NCBI RefSeq assembly: GCF_000687455.2 | Contig: NZ_JGVW01000049.1 | Coordinates: 178,368 to 242,367 of the forward strand | DNA length: 64,000 nucleotides | Origin: Burkholderia sp. lig30 | GTDB taxonomy: Bacteria > Pseudomonadota > Gammaproteobacteria > Burkholderiales > Burkholderiaceae | Direction: 5' to 3' | Shown here: positions 1 through 9,133 of the stretch, in pieces | How positions within the stretch are numbered: position 1 is the first letter of the stretch | Layout: each line of letters opens with the position of its first letter | Notes under the pieces: model-generated | What the model was told of the DNA's origin: nothing | What the model saw: only the letters and a program-made list of their open reading frames with translations | The model's database searches: none | Program-made: the position numbers and the translations under genes

Positions 1-735
1 CGCCAGTGCGAGCACCCCGCCGACATACGCGCTCCATTGCAGCGGCTTGGTGGAAAACGACGCGACGCCGTCCGACGCCAGCAGGATCATCTTGATCAGC
101 GGGTACTTGCTCTCGCCCGCGAAGCGCGGATGCCGGTCGTACTTCACGATCGCGGTGCGGAACCCGAGCAGCGGGACGATCCCGCGAAGGAACAGGTTCA
201 CCTCACGAAAGCCGCGCAGCTCATCGATCGCGCGCCGGCTCATCAGCCTGAAATCCGCATGGTCCTGCAGCACGTTGACGCCGAAGCGGCGCAGCAGCCG
301 GTAATAGCTGCGCGCGCTGAAGCGCTTGAAGAAACTGTCGCTGTCGCGGCGGTCCCGCACGCCGAACACGATTTCCGCGCCCTGGAGAAACTCGGCCATC
401 ATCCGCGGAATGGCGGCGAGATCGTCCTGCAGGTCGGCATCGAGGCTGATCAGCACATCCCCTTCGACGCTGAGCAAGCCGGCGAGCAACGCGTTCTGGT
501 GCCCGTGATTGCGCGACAGCTTGATGCCGTGCACGCGCGCGTCGGTCGTGTGGAAGTTTTCGATCAACGCCCAGGTCCGATCGTGCGAACCGTCGTCGAC
601 GTAGGTGATGCCGCTCGCGCGATCGACGATCCCGTCGGCGACGAGCGCATCCAGCAGGCTCAGGAGTCGCCGCGTGGTTTCCGGCAGCACTTCCTGTTCG
701 TTGAAGCACGGAATCACTAGGTTTAGCGTGACCAT
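1..735 (-). CDS. GtrB-like family 2 glycosyltransferase, 3' end outside window
   Basis: The frame opens at ATG 735 (MVTLNLVIPCFNEQE) and runs off the left edge after 245 codons. The N-terminus is a GT-A fold of the dolichol-phosphate-mannose-synthase/GtrB type: a first strand ending in PCFNEQE, YVDDGSHDRT, KLSRNHGHQNALLAG and the metal/sugar-nucleotide motif SLDADLQDD. The stretch near the edge, MILLASDGVASFSTKPLQW followed by a hydrophobic segment, matches the start of the C-terminal membrane hairpins of this family. Such enzymes load a sugar from a nucleotide donor onto undecaprenyl phosphate at the inner membrane for later surface modification. It is transcribed away from the tRNA gene. 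The acceptor and sugar cannot be read from the sequence. Confidence 0.88.
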   Translation of the reverse strand, partial: MVTLNLVIPCFNEQEVLPETTRRLLSLLDALVADGIVDRASGITYVDDGSHDRTWALIENFHTTDARVHGIKLSRNHGHQNALLAGLLSVEGDVLISLDADLQDDLAAIPRMMAEFLQGAEIVFGVRDRRDSDSFFKRFSARSYYRLLRRFGVNVLQDHADFRLMSRRAIDELRGFREVNLFLRGIVPLLGFRTAIVKYDRHPRFAGESKYPLIKMILLASDGVASFSTKPLQWSAYVGGVLALA

Positions 736-984
736 ACCCACCCCGATATAACGGTTGAAGCACGAACTTTCGTTTGTGTTGTCGCTGCAACTTATATGTG
801 GAGGTGCATCGATCCGTGGCCGGATTCGAGCAGGTGCCGTGATCCGCAGCATCGCACAAAATCGGCGGGCCGGTCAGTCCGGGTCAATACTGCCGACGGG
901 GTTCGCGCAAGTGCGCGCAGCCGCTGCCGGAGCGGCTCGCGCAGGCCCGGGCAGATGCGGAATGAAGAATTTTTGGCGAAGCGC

Positions 985-1013
985 TTGTATTGCCAGAAAA
1001 GTGTGACTATAAT
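985..1013 (+). promoter_or_regulatory. sigma70 promoter of tRNA-Val
   Basis: A -35 box TTGTAT (985-990), a 17-base spacer and a perfect -10 box TATAAT (1008-1013) end 13 bases before the first base of the tRNA. The spacing and distance fit a strong housekeeping promoter for the tRNA gene. Confidence 0.8.
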
Positions 1014-1026
1014 CTGCGCCTCACAC

Positions 1027-1103
1027 AGGCTCGTAGCTCAGCTGGTTAGAGCACCACCTTGACATGGTGGGGGTCGTTGGTTCGAGTCCAATCGAGCCTA
1101 CCA
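1027..1103 (+). tRNA. tRNA-Val (anticodon GAC)
   Basis: The 77-base cloverleaf has a 7-bp acceptor stem (AGGCTCG with CGAGCCT), the D-arm GTAGCTCAGCTGGTTAGAGC, an anticodon stem CCACC/GGTGG around the loop TTGACAT (anticodon GAC, reading GUC/GUU valine codons), and the T-arm GGTTCGAGTCC. The discriminator A and a genomically encoded CCA end the gene at 1103. It stands alone, between the glycosyltransferase and the epimerase gene. No integrase or duplicated tRNA 3' end is seen nearby, so it shows no sign of use as an integration site. Confidence 0.97.
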
Positions 1104-1224
1104 ACGCACAATCGAAGCGGTTCGGCATCGCACATTGCCCGCAGGCAATCAGGCAGCCGTCCCGCGTCGAACGCCGCACGGCATGCCAGGTTCACGCAAT
1201 CCGGCATGCCCCGCGCGGCACACT

Positions 1225-2439
1225 TCAAGTCGATCTCAACGCATGCAGGCCAAGCGCCAACGCGTTGTACGGCATCTCCATCGCATCTCCCCCCAGACCT
1301 GGCACGTTCGGCAACGCGCATGGCCGCTCGAGCAGCGCATGCACGATCCGCTCGCACGCATGGCCGTCGCCGTACGGATTGCGCGCGTGCGACATCTCGT
1401 CGTACGCGCTGTCGCTGTCGATCAGGCGCGACGCCTCCAGGACGATCCGCTCCGCATCCATGCCGACAAGCCGCGCGGTTCCCGCCTGGATCGCCTCGGC
1501 CCGCTCGCTGGTCTCGCGCGTCACGAGCACCGGCTTGCCGAGCGCCGGCCCCTCCTCCTGTATCCCGCCCGAATCGGTGATGATGAAGTGTGCGCGCGAC
1601 ATCAGGAACACGAACGGCAGATACTCCTGCGGCTCGATGACATGGACGTTCGACGCGCCGTTGAGCAGCGCATGGGCCGGCGGCTCGGCACTCGTGTCGC
1701 GGTGCAGCGCATAGACGAACTGCACGTCGCGATAGCGGGCCGCGAGCGCGCGCAGCGCGAGGCAGAAACGCGCGAACGCGTCGCCGGCGCGCTCGTGGTT
1801 TGCGGTGATCAGCACGGTGCGGTGCGCGCGCGCCAGGAACGGATAGCGCGCGGCGAGCGTGTGCGCGATGCCGTCGTCGCGGTCGAGGATGCGTTTCACG
1901 CCTTGCAGCGCATCGATCAACGTATCGCCGCTCAACACGACGCTGTCGGCCGGCACGCCCTCGCTGAACAGGTTGTGCCGCGCGCGTTCGGTCGGCGCGA
2001 AGTGCCAGCTCGACACCGCGTCGGTCACGCGGCGGTTCAGCTCTTCCGGCCACGGCGACCAGATGTCGCCGCTGCGCAGGCCGGCCTCGACGTGCGCGAC
2101 CGGCAGGTAACGGTAGAACGCGGCGAGACTCGCCATCAGCGTCGTCGTCGTGTCGCCGTGCACGAGCACGACGTCCGGGCGCAGATCGTCGAACAGCGTG
2201 CCGATCGCGCGCAGGATGCCGGTCGTCACGTCGGCCTGCGCGTGGCCGGATTGCGTCAGGTTGAGTTCGTAGTCGGGGATGATGTCGAACAGCGCCAGCA
2301 GTGGATCGAACACCTCGCGGTGCCGCGCGGCCACGCATACCTTCGCTTCGACGTTACCGTGGGCCTTCAGCGCGCGCACGAGCGGCGCCATCCGGACGGC
2401 CTCCTGGCGCGTGCCGAACACAAACAGAAATTTCTTCAT
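1225..2439 (-). CDS. wecB: UDP-N-acetylglucosamine 2-epimerase (non-hydrolysing, divergent WecB type)
   Basis: Interconverts UDP-GlcNAc and UDP-ManNAc for surface polysaccharide synthesis in the cytoplasm. The 404-residue protein starts at ATG 2439 ([15 protein letters not shown]). Family landmarks are present: VHGDTTTT (the Asp), [10 protein letters not shown] and [10 protein letters not shown] (the two Glu), and the C-terminal UDP site [19 protein letters not shown] followed by TSERAEA. Several usually strict positions differ: GTRPEAIKMAP reads [11 protein letters not shown], and GHRREN reads ANHERA, which keeps the His. The frame could be extended to 2658, but the extra N-terminus is Arg-rich and unlike the family. 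A close paralogue with another substrate is possible; the fold is not in doubt. Confidence 0.85.
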   Translation of the reverse strand: MKKFLFVFGTRQEAVRMAPLVRALKAHGNVEAKVCVAARHREVFDPLLALFDIIPDYELNLTQSGHAQADVTTGILRAIGTLFDDLRPDVVLVHGDTTTTLMASLAAFYRYLPVAHVEAGLRSGDIWSPWPEELNRRVTDAVSSWHFAPTERARHNLFSEGVPADSVVLSGDTLIDALQGVKRILDRDDGIAHTLAARYPFLARAHRTVLITANHERAGDAFARFCLALRALAARYRDVQFVYALHRDTSAEPPAHALLNGASNVHVIEPQEYLPFVFLMSRAHFIITDSGGIQEEGPALGKPVLVTRETSERAEAIQAGTARLVGMDAERIVLEASRLIDSDSAYDEMSHARNPYGDGHACERIVHALLERPCALPNVPGLGGDAMEMPYNALALGLHALRST

Positions 2440-3594
2440 AGTGAGTCTCGAATCGCTCCCTGATTCCTGTCGCATCGGTGCGCGGGGCGACCCCGCGCGC
2501 CGCACGGGATGGTCAGCGGCGCGGCGCGACCGTCGGCGGCCGGGCCGGATCGCACCGGCGGGCTGGCGGCCGCGCTGCGCGAAGGCCGGGGCCGTTTCGT
2601 CGCGGGGGCATGTGCAGGCGAAGCGTCTCCGTACCCGCCATCTCGTTGCGAGTGGCAAGTTATGTCATGCGTCGTTCCTCTGGTGCTGCAGGCCTCGCCG
2701 GCCAGGTGGTTCGCATCGCCGCCGCCCGTTGTGGAGGCAAGCGGGCGGTGACGGCCATCCGTCAGCTGCAATATTCAAACCAGCCGCGCAGTGTCCGGGC
2801 GCCGCGCCGGATGCGGCCGGCAATTGCGTGCCCGCAAGAGCCGGATCGTTTCACACGTGATACGGCACAGGCCGGGCCGGCGGGCATTCTCGACGAGAAT
2901 GCCGTCCTTGATGGTCGATGGATGTCCGTAGGATCGCGAAGTGTTATGCGATGAGGATCGAGAGGATCCTTCATCATGGATGCGGGACAGGTGCGGATTT
3001 TCCCGTATCGGGCATGCGCCGACGTGGCAATGGCGCGATCGAAGCGAAACGTTGCGGATGTGAAACGGGCGCGCAACATCGCCTCTCATCGCGACGCCGA
3101 TCATCGCGCCCGGACGAGCGGTGAGCGTTTCACATTCAATCGTCGAACCGCTGCCGCGCCCGCGCGCGAACGGCATGCCGCGGGCCTGCCGGCGCATCAT
3201 GCCCACGCGCTGCATCCGTGCTGCGCTGCCCTTCCCCATCCGCACCCCATGCAGCGCGACGCCGCTGATTCGTCGATGAATCAAAACGCTGCACCTGCAC
3301 AACGCGGCAAGCCATGCGAGCTGTGCGGTTCCTTGCCGCATGCGGCCGTCCGGCCGATGGCTCGCCGCTTGCTTCCCATGCAACTGCCATCGTCCCGTCG
3401 ATCCAGCGACACGCCGCTAAATCCGGGACGGCGGACACCACGAAACAAGGCCGGGAGACGGCGTGAGGGATCGGCATCGCTGGCGCCGTCCGTGAGAGAC
3501 GACGCCGGTCGGTGATGCGCGTCCGGCCGGCTCCTGTCGAATTCCGTATGACTGCGCGGGCGCCCGGCGCCGACGCAGACACGGAGATGGAACA
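2440..3594. other. 1.15-kb intergenic stretch without a recognisable gene
   Basis: Every open frame here, on both strands, translates to Arg/Ala/His-rich text with no domain, no signal peptide and no convincing ribosome site, so I call no gene. It holds the wecB promoter side, a hyphenated palindrome at 2883-2903 and the 5' region of the decayed gene at 3595. The stretch looks like eroded former coding DNA or a long regulatory spacer. Confidence 0.5.
2883..2903. repeat. 21-bp hyphenated palindrome, possible operator
   Basis: Arms GGCATTCTCG (2883-2892) and CGAGAATGCC (2894-2903) are exact inverted copies around one base. The core TTCTCG-A-CGAGAA looks like a dimeric regulator site. It is about 440 bp upstream of wecB and 690 bp upstream of the decayed gene start, so its target is unclear. 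Confidence 0.4.
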
Positions 3595-3930
3595 ATGAAG
3601 GACTCGCGGGCGCTGTCGTTCTACGTCGAAGACGTGCTGCTGCTTGCGCTTGCCTGCGCGCTGGCCGCACGCGATGCGACGCAGCCTTGGCCGGCGTTCG
3701 GCGGCATCGCGCTGCCGCCGCCCGGCGCCGCTTCGCTGTGGCTATTGACGCTGCTCGCATGCGCGTACCTCACGCGCCCGGGCGCATTCGGCCGCGCGCG
3801 CGCTTGCAGGCCGCGACGCGCGCGTTCTGCGCTGCTCGGCTGGCTGCGCGCGGCATGGGATGCCGTGCGTGGCGTACTTGCGTCGTTCGCGATGCACGCC
3901 AGCCGGCCGAGAATCTTCACCGCTGCGCAT
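3595..3930 (+). pseudogene. decayed membrane-protein gene, intact N-terminus only
   Basis: ATG 3595 has a good ribosome site (GGAG eight bases upstream). The first ~110 codons read as a membrane protein: MKDSRALSFYVEDVLLLALA, a loop, then ASLWLLTLLACAYL and a basic stretch ending GWLRAAWDAVRGVLASFA. After that the frame stays open until it overlaps glmS out of frame, but the translation becomes Pro/Arg/His text with no structure. The pattern (FYVEDVLLLALA, second helix, basic loop, helix) recalls the N-terminal half of polyprenyl glycosylphosphotransferases (WcaJ/BceB type), which would suit the nearby sugar genes. That identity is a guess. I infer a frameshift or deletion that removed the rest. 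Confidence 0.35.
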
Positions 3931-4393
3931 GACCCTTCACCCGGCGGGCGGCCCGTTCCTGCCTGCCGGATGTCCGCCGGCCGCGCATCCGCATGCGATC
4001 CGCCCGGACCGCACCGCCGGGTCGGCCGCTCGCCGGTCAACGCTTCTGCGCGCAGCGCCGTGCCGCGCGGCGGCACGCATGCGTCGCGCTTGCCGTACGG
4101 AGGCCGATGCGTCGCATTACATGCCGCAACGGATCGCATCCATGCCGGTCGCGCGCGCCGGACGCAAGGCCAACGAACGTCCTGCCACCACAGGTTGACG
4201 CGCGAGATGGGGGCGATTGCCGATCACGACGCATCGACGGCGGGTTGCGGCGGTCTTTTCCCCCGGCTTTACCCGCCTGCCGTTCCGTCCTGCCGCGCCC
4301 GCGCGCGGCGGCTTCGCGACGGCCGCGGCCGCCATGCTGCGTCGGCTCGCCCGCGCGCACGGCATCTGGCATTTCATTGGGAGGTAACGCGTC

Positions 4394-6211
4394 ATGTGTG
4401 GCATCGTCGGCGCGGTCGCGCAACGGAACATTGTTCCGATTCTGATTGAAGGCTTACGCCGCCTCGAATATCGCGGCTACGATTCGTGCGGCGTCGCCAC
4501 GGTGGTCGACGGACAGGCGCGACGAGAACGCAGCGTCGCGCGCGTCGCGGATCTCGAGGCGCACGTGGCGAGCGCCGGGCTGACCGGCAGCACCGGCATT
4601 GCGCACACGCGCTGGGCCACCCACGGCGCGCCGGTGACCTGCAACGCGCACCCGATCTTCTCGCGCGACGAGATCGCGCTCGTGCACAACGGCATCATCG
4701 AGAATCATGAAACGTTGCGCGAGCAACTATCAGGGCAGAGCTACGTGTTCGACGGGCAGACGGACACCGAAGTCGTCGCGCACCTGATCCACAGCAAGTA
4801 TCGCGGCGACCTGTTCGCGGCGGTGCGCGACGCGACCGCGCAGTTGCGCGGCGCGTATGCGATCGCGGTGTTCAGCAAGGCCGAGCCGCACCGGCTGATC
4901 GGCGCGCGGGTCGGCTCGCCGCTCGTCGTCGGCCTGAAGGACGGCGAGTGCTTCCTGGCGTCGGATGCGCTCGCGCTGGCCGGCATCACCGACCGGTTCA
5001 TCTTTCTCGAGGAAGGCGACATCGTCGAGCTGACGGCGGGCGGAGTGAGGATCGTCGACCAGCACGGCGCACCGGTCGAGCGTCAGGTGCAGACCGTCGC
5101 GTCCGGGCAGGGCGTGGTCGAGCTCGGCCCGTACCGTCACTTCATGCAGAAGGAGATCTTCGAGCAGCCGCGCGCGGTGGCCGAGACGATCCCCGACGCC
5201 GGGCTGTTCGATCCGGCGGCGTTCGGCCCGGACGCGCGGCGCGTCTTCGAGCAGATCGACAACGTGCTGATCCTCGCGTGCGGGACGAGCCATTACTCCG
5301 GCCTGACCGCGCGCCGCTGGCTCGAAACGATCGCGCGGGTGCCGGCGCAGGTCGAGATCGCGAGCGAGTACCGCTACAGCGATGCGCTCGCGCTGCCGAA
5401 CACGCTCGTGGTCGTCGTGTCGCAATCCGGCGAGACCGCGGACACGCTCGCGGCGCTCAAGTACGCGCAATCGCTCGGCCATCCGGACACGCTCGCGATC
5501 TGCAACGTGCCGACGAGCGCGATGATGCGGCAAAGCGGGCTGCGCTTCCTGACGCGCGCGGGTCCGGAGATCGGCGTCGCGTCGACCAAGGCGTTCACGA
5601 CGCAGCTCGTCGCGTTGTTCATCCTCGCGGTCACGCTGGGACGCCTGCGCGGCTACGTCGACGACGCGCAGCTCGCGCGCTACACGACGCAGTTGCGCCG
5701 GCTGCCGGATGCGCTCGCGGACGTGCTCGCGCTCGAGCCGCAGGTCGAGCGCTGGGCGGTGGAGTTCGCGCGCCACGAGAACGCGCTGTTCCTCGGGCGG
5801 GGGCTGCATTATCCGATCGCGCTCGAAGGGGCGCTCAAGCTCAAGGAGATTTCGTACATCCACGCGGAGGCATATCCGGCGGGCGAACTGAAGCACGGGC
5901 CGCTCGCGCTCGTCACGCACACGATGCCGGTCGCGACGATCGCGCCGAACGACACGCTGCTCGAAAAGCTCAAGTCGAACATGCAGGAGGTGAGGGCGCG
6001 CGGCGGGCAGTTGTACGTGTTCGCCGATGCCGATACGCGGATCGACAACGGCGAGGGGATCTCGGTGCTGCGGATGCCCGATTACTACGGGCTGCTGTCG
6101 CCGATCCTGCACGTCGTGCCGCTGCAGTTGCTCGCGTATCACGTCGCGTGCCTGCGCGGCGCGGATATCGACAAGCCGAGGAACCTGGCGAAATCGGTGA
6201 CGGTGGAGTGA
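4394..6211 (+). CDS. glmS: glutamine-fructose-6-phosphate aminotransferase (isomerising)
   Basis: Makes glucosamine-6-phosphate from fructose-6-phosphate and glutamine, the entry step to UDP-GlcNAc. ATG 4394 follows GGGAGG (4379-4384). The protein has 605 residues, close to the usual ~610. Cys2 (MCGIVGA) is the N-terminal nucleophile of the glutaminase domain, with [16 protein letters not shown] and HTRWATHG following. Two SIS domains carry ACGTSHYSG (about 295) and [10 protein letters not shown] (about 342); [20 protein letters not shown] and the terminal [11 protein letters not shown] complete the isomerase site. RGYDSCGVA has Cys where Ala is usual. Its place beside a UDP-GlcNAc epimerase and sugar-transfer genes suggests a copy supplying hexosamine to a surface polysaccharide, perhaps besides a housekeeping glmS elsewhere; that is inference. 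No glmS ribozyme is seen, as expected outside Firmicutes. Confidence 0.96.
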   Translation: MCGIVGAVAQRNIVPILIEGLRRLEYRGYDSCGVATVVDGQARRERSVARVADLEAHVASAGLTGSTGIAHTRWATHGAPVTCNAHPIFSRDEIALVHNGIIENHETLREQLSGQSYVFDGQTDTEVVAHLIHSKYRGDLFAAVRDATAQLRGAYAIAVFSKAEPHRLIGARVGSPLVVGLKDGECFLASDALALAGITDRFIFLEEGDIVELTAGGVRIVDQHGAPVERQVQTVASGQGVVELGPYRHFMQKEIFEQPRAVAETIPDAGLFDPAAFGPDARRVFEQIDNVLILACGTSHYSGLTARRWLETIARVPAQVEIASEYRYSDALALPNTLVVVVSQSGETADTLAALKYAQSLGHPDTLAICNVPTSAMMRQSGLRFLTRAGPEIGVASTKAFTTQLVALFILAVTLGRLRGYVDDAQLARYTTQLRRLPDALADVLALEPQVERWAVEFARHENALFLGRGLHYPIALEGALKLKEISYIHAEAYPAGELKHGPLALVTHTMPVATIAPNDTLLEKLKSNMQEVRARGGQLYVFADADTRIDNGEGISVLRMPDYYGLLSPILHVVPLQLLAYHVACLRGADIDKPRNLAKSVTVE

Positions 6212-6227
6212 GGTGGGGGCGGGTGAC

Positions 6228-6425
6228 TCAGTGACGGCTGGGCGGATTTGAGCGCAGATTTTCTCGCACACGTCGCGCGACCAACAGGGGCAGATAGTCC
6301 GTGATGGTTGCGCCGTCGCTGAATTCCGCCCACACGTCCGAGAACATCTTCGACACGGTTTCGGAAGGCATATGCAGGTCTGACGCGATTGCTCGGACGA
6401 TTTCTTCCGCATTGTGCTCAGCCAT
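6228..6425 (-). CDS. DUF3562 family small protein
   Basis: A 65-residue protein starting at ATG 6425 (MAEHNAEEIVRAIASDLHMP) with the ribosome site GGGAG six bases upstream on the minus strand. The sequence ADLHMPSETVSKMFSDVWAEF followed by DYLPLLVARRVRENLR is the pattern of DUF3562, small helical proteins common in Burkholderia and relatives, without known function. An upstream in-frame ATG at 6464 lacks a ribosome site. It is convergent with glmS, 16 bases apart, and divergent from the diguanylate cyclase gene. Confidence 0.75.
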   Translation of the reverse strand: MAEHNAEEIVRAIASDLHMPSETVSKMFSDVWAEFSDGATITDYLPLLVARRVRENLRSNPPSRH

Positions 6426-6828
6426 GACGCTCTCCCAAAGCGATATTCGGACAATCCACGCCAATTACATGCTACTTCTCGCAGCTTCGCAAATTGAAAC
6501 GGCCTGTCGCTGATCCAGGTCAGCTTATATTGCCTGACTGTCGCTGCGCGGGAATCTTCGTGCCGAACGAACCCTCGGTTGCCACAATTTGACGGGATAT
6601 CGCTGCATGCGATTCTCCTGTGGCCGACAGGTGTTTCCTCTTGATCCCGAACGACGAAAAGGAGTATCGGAATTATTTCTTAAAACGGTAAATTATTCGG
6701 ATTTATCTCCGATAACCCGGATGTGCGCGAGCATCAGGTCTCGTCACACATTCCTGCGAAGCAGGTCGATCAATGTGCCCCTTCCGACAGCGAAGGTCAC
6801 GCCAGCGACACACAATCCGAGAGCGAAA

Positions 6829-8727
6829 ATGGGGAGCCCGTCAGGCCATCGGCCGTCCGAGCGACAAGCAGTCTCGCGTGCATCGCATTTTGCGCCACGG
6901 CTCGCCGACATAGGGCAGTTGACGGTTGCGCTGGGGGTCACGACGCTTGCCGATCTCGCCAGCGGAACCCTCAAGAGCATGGCCGGCGAAATCGCCCCGA
7001 TATGGCTCGGCAACGCGGTACTGCTGTCCCGTCTCATGGTTGCACCACGCGGCCGCAAATACTGGATTCTCGCGGGCGGTCTGCTCGGGAATCTGGCGGC
7101 TGCGTTATTGACGGGCAAGGGCCTGAGGGTGGCCGCGATATTTACCTCTGCCGACATCGTCGAAGTGCTCACCGCGCTTGCTTTTTCGCCGCGCGTATCG
7201 AGCATTTCCGACTTGCTGCGGCCCGCCACGGCCGCCAGGTTCGTGGTGGGTGGCGTCCTGCTTGCACCGGCCGTATCCGGCGTCTTTGCGATACCCCTGT
7301 TAGGCGAACAGCTGTCTGAATATATGCTGCCGAGCCTGGCAAAGTGGTTCGTGTCGGATGCGTTCAGCCTGGCCATTTTCGTGCCGGTCGCGCTGGTCTT
7401 CTGGACGGGCGAGATAGCCCATATCTGGCGGGCTGACCAACGCCGGAAGACTGCATTCCTGTTGCTGCTGGTCTGCATCGTGACGGCGGGGGTGTTTGGA
7501 CAAAACAGGTATCCGCTGCTGTACTGGACTTTTCCGCCCATCGTCTTGCTGGCGTTCCAGGCAGAAGTCGCGGGGATGATGGTTGGCCTTCTCCTCTGCC
7601 TTGCAATCGCCCTTTACTTTACCCTGCAAGGTTCGGGGCCACTCTGGGTGTTTCCATACGAAACGATGCAGAATCGCATCCTCGCCCTGCAGCTCTTCCT
7701 CGTGGCGGTGCTGGGTATTGCGCTCCCGGTCAGCGCCACGCAGGCCCAGCGAAACCGGCTTTTCGCGATGCTGCGCGACGGCGAGCGCCGATATCGCGTG
7801 CTTGCCGAGAATGCTACCGACATCGTCATGAGCCTGGACCTGGAGGGCAGGCTGACTTATATTTCGCCGCGCGTGACGACATTGCTGGGTCTCGCCCCCG
7901 ACCGCATCATCGGCACGCCCTTCGCCGGATTGGCCGCGCCCAGTGACCGGGCAGCGCTCGCGGCTGCGATCGCAAGTACGGCGTCGAGCGACGTCGAGAC
8001 TTCCCGAGTCAGTCGCTTCCCGCGTGCCGACGGCGAGGCATTGTGGATGGAAACGCACCTTCGTCGTGTCATCGATCCGATTTCCGGCAAGCCCGATTCG
8101 CTCACTGCCACGGTCCGGGACATCACTGAACGAAAGCTCGCGGAGCAACGTCATGCCGAGGAGCGGGCGCAGTTGCACAGTCTCGCTTTTCGGGACGGGC
8201 TGACCGGTCTTTTCAACCGTCGCCATTTCGACCTCGCACTGGAACGTCGCTGGAAACTGGAGGCGCGCGCAGACCGGCGGGGATTCCTCGCCGTGATCAT
8301 GGCGGACGTCGATTCCTACAAGAGCTACAACGACCACTATGGCCATCAACGCGGCGACGAATGCCTGTGCGCGATTGCCCAGGCCATTGCGTCATCGGCG
8401 ACGCGGGCCACGGACACCGTGGCCCGATACGGCGGGGAAGAATTTGCGTTGATCCTGAGCGATACGGACCAGGACGGTGCGTTTGTCGTGGCCGAACGCA
8501 TCAGGCAGGCTGTCGAGAATTTGCGAATACCGCACGACGCGTGCAGTGCCGGCATCATCAGCCTCAGCCTCGGCGTCGCCGCGCTGCAAACCCGCGATGG
8601 CGGCGACGCGACCGCCTTGGTACACGCGGCAGACCGCGCGCTGTACGCCGCCAAGCGGCAGGGGCGAAATCGCACATGTGTGGGGCTGGCCGGCGGCACA
8701 GAACCGACTGTCATGGCTTCGCATTAG
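6829..8727 (+). CDS. MASE1-PAS-GGDEF diguanylate cyclase
   Basis: Inner-membrane enzyme that would make cyclic di-GMP from two GTP. From ATG 6829 (632 residues) an N-terminal MASE1 region of about eight hydrophobic helices (roughly 20-315) starts at LADIGQLTVALG. A PAS domain follows (YRVLAENATDIVMSLDLEGRLTYISP through TATVRDITERKLAEQ), then a GGDEF domain from LAFRDGLTGLFNRRHFD. The active site is G535-G-E-E-F539, and the product-inhibition I-site RATD sits exactly five residues before it, so both catalysis and feedback look intact. The frame is open from 6589, but the DNA at 6655-6720 is AT-rich and promoter-like and the extra residues resemble untranslated sequence. ATG 6721 is an alternative start. 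No EAL domain is present. Confidence 0.88.
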   Translation: MGSPSGHRPSERQAVSRASHFAPRLADIGQLTVALGVTTLADLASGTLKSMAGEIAPIWLGNAVLLSRLMVAPRGRKYWILAGGLLGNLAAALLTGKGLRVAAIFTSADIVEVLTALAFSPRVSSISDLLRPATAARFVVGGVLLAPAVSGVFAIPLLGEQLSEYMLPSLAKWFVSDAFSLAIFVPVALVFWTGEIAHIWRADQRRKTAFLLLLVCIVTAGVFGQNRYPLLYWTFPPIVLLAFQAEVAGMMVGLLLCLAIALYFTLQGSGPLWVFPYETMQNRILALQLFLVAVLGIALPVSATQAQRNRLFAMLRDGERRYRVLAENATDIVMSLDLEGRLTYISPRVTTLLGLAPDRIIGTPFAGLAAPSDRAALAAAIASTASSDVETSRVSRFPRADGEALWMETHLRRVIDPISGKPDSLTATVRDITERKLAEQRHAEERAQLHSLAFRDGLTGLFNRRHFDLALERRWKLEARADRRGFLAVIMADVDSYKSYNDHYGHQRGDECLCAIAQAIASSATRATDTVARYGGEEFALILSDTDQDGAFVVAERIRQAVENLRIPHDACSAGIISLSLGVAALQTRDGGDATALVHAADRALYAAKRQGRNRTCVGLAGGTEPTVMASH

Positions 8728-8887
8728 CAGGGGCCGTTGTTTCATCTCGGGTTGCGCTACGTCATGGCGACACGCGCGGCGGTACGCACAATGACAAGAA
8801 GGTGCGCGTTTCAGGAGCCATGGATACGGAATGGCCGGCGCGCTCAGTCAATCGCATACGCCGCTCATGATGAGCGAGGAGTCCACC

Positions 8888-9091
8888 GTGAAAGCAAATG
8901 TTGGAGGCGTCGACCGTGCACTGCGCATTGTGGTCGGGCTGGTGTTGATCGGATTGACCGTCACCGGGCACATCGGAGTGTGGGGCTGGATTGGCATCGT
9001 GCCGCTGCTGACGGGTATCGTGCGCCTGTGCCCCCTTTACGGCGTGCTGGGTGTGAAGACGTGCTCGGCACCGAAGACCGGCCCGAAGTGA
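8888..9091 (+). CDS. DUF2892 (YgaP-like) inner-membrane protein
   Basis: A 67-residue protein with two hydrophobic helices (IVVGLVLIGLTV and WGWIGIVPLLTGIV) and the family signature VKANVGGVDRALRIVVGL at the N-terminus and RLCPLYGVLGVKTC near the end. I chose GTG 8888 because GAGGAG lies seven bases upstream and the family starts with MK/VKxNVGxxDR; ATG 8867 and 8870 are in frame but would add a non-family leader. Members often sit beside rhodanese or metalloid genes; here it is convergent with arsA. Function unknown. Confidence 0.8.
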   Translation: MKANVGGVDRALRIVVGLVLIGLTVTGHIGVWGWIGIVPLLTGIVRLCPLYGVLGVKTCSAPKTGPK

Positions 9092-9133
9092 TTCGACTTC
9101 GGCCGGCCGTGCAGTTGTCCCGCTGAGCGTCAC

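Noticed and set aside
1027..1103. tRNA-Val as an integration site for an island
   Set aside because: No integrase, no direct repeat of the tRNA 3' end and no mobile genes were seen on either side.
4730..6454. A 574-codon minus-strand frame over glmS
   Set aside because: Antisense shadow; glmS is beyond doubt on the other strand.
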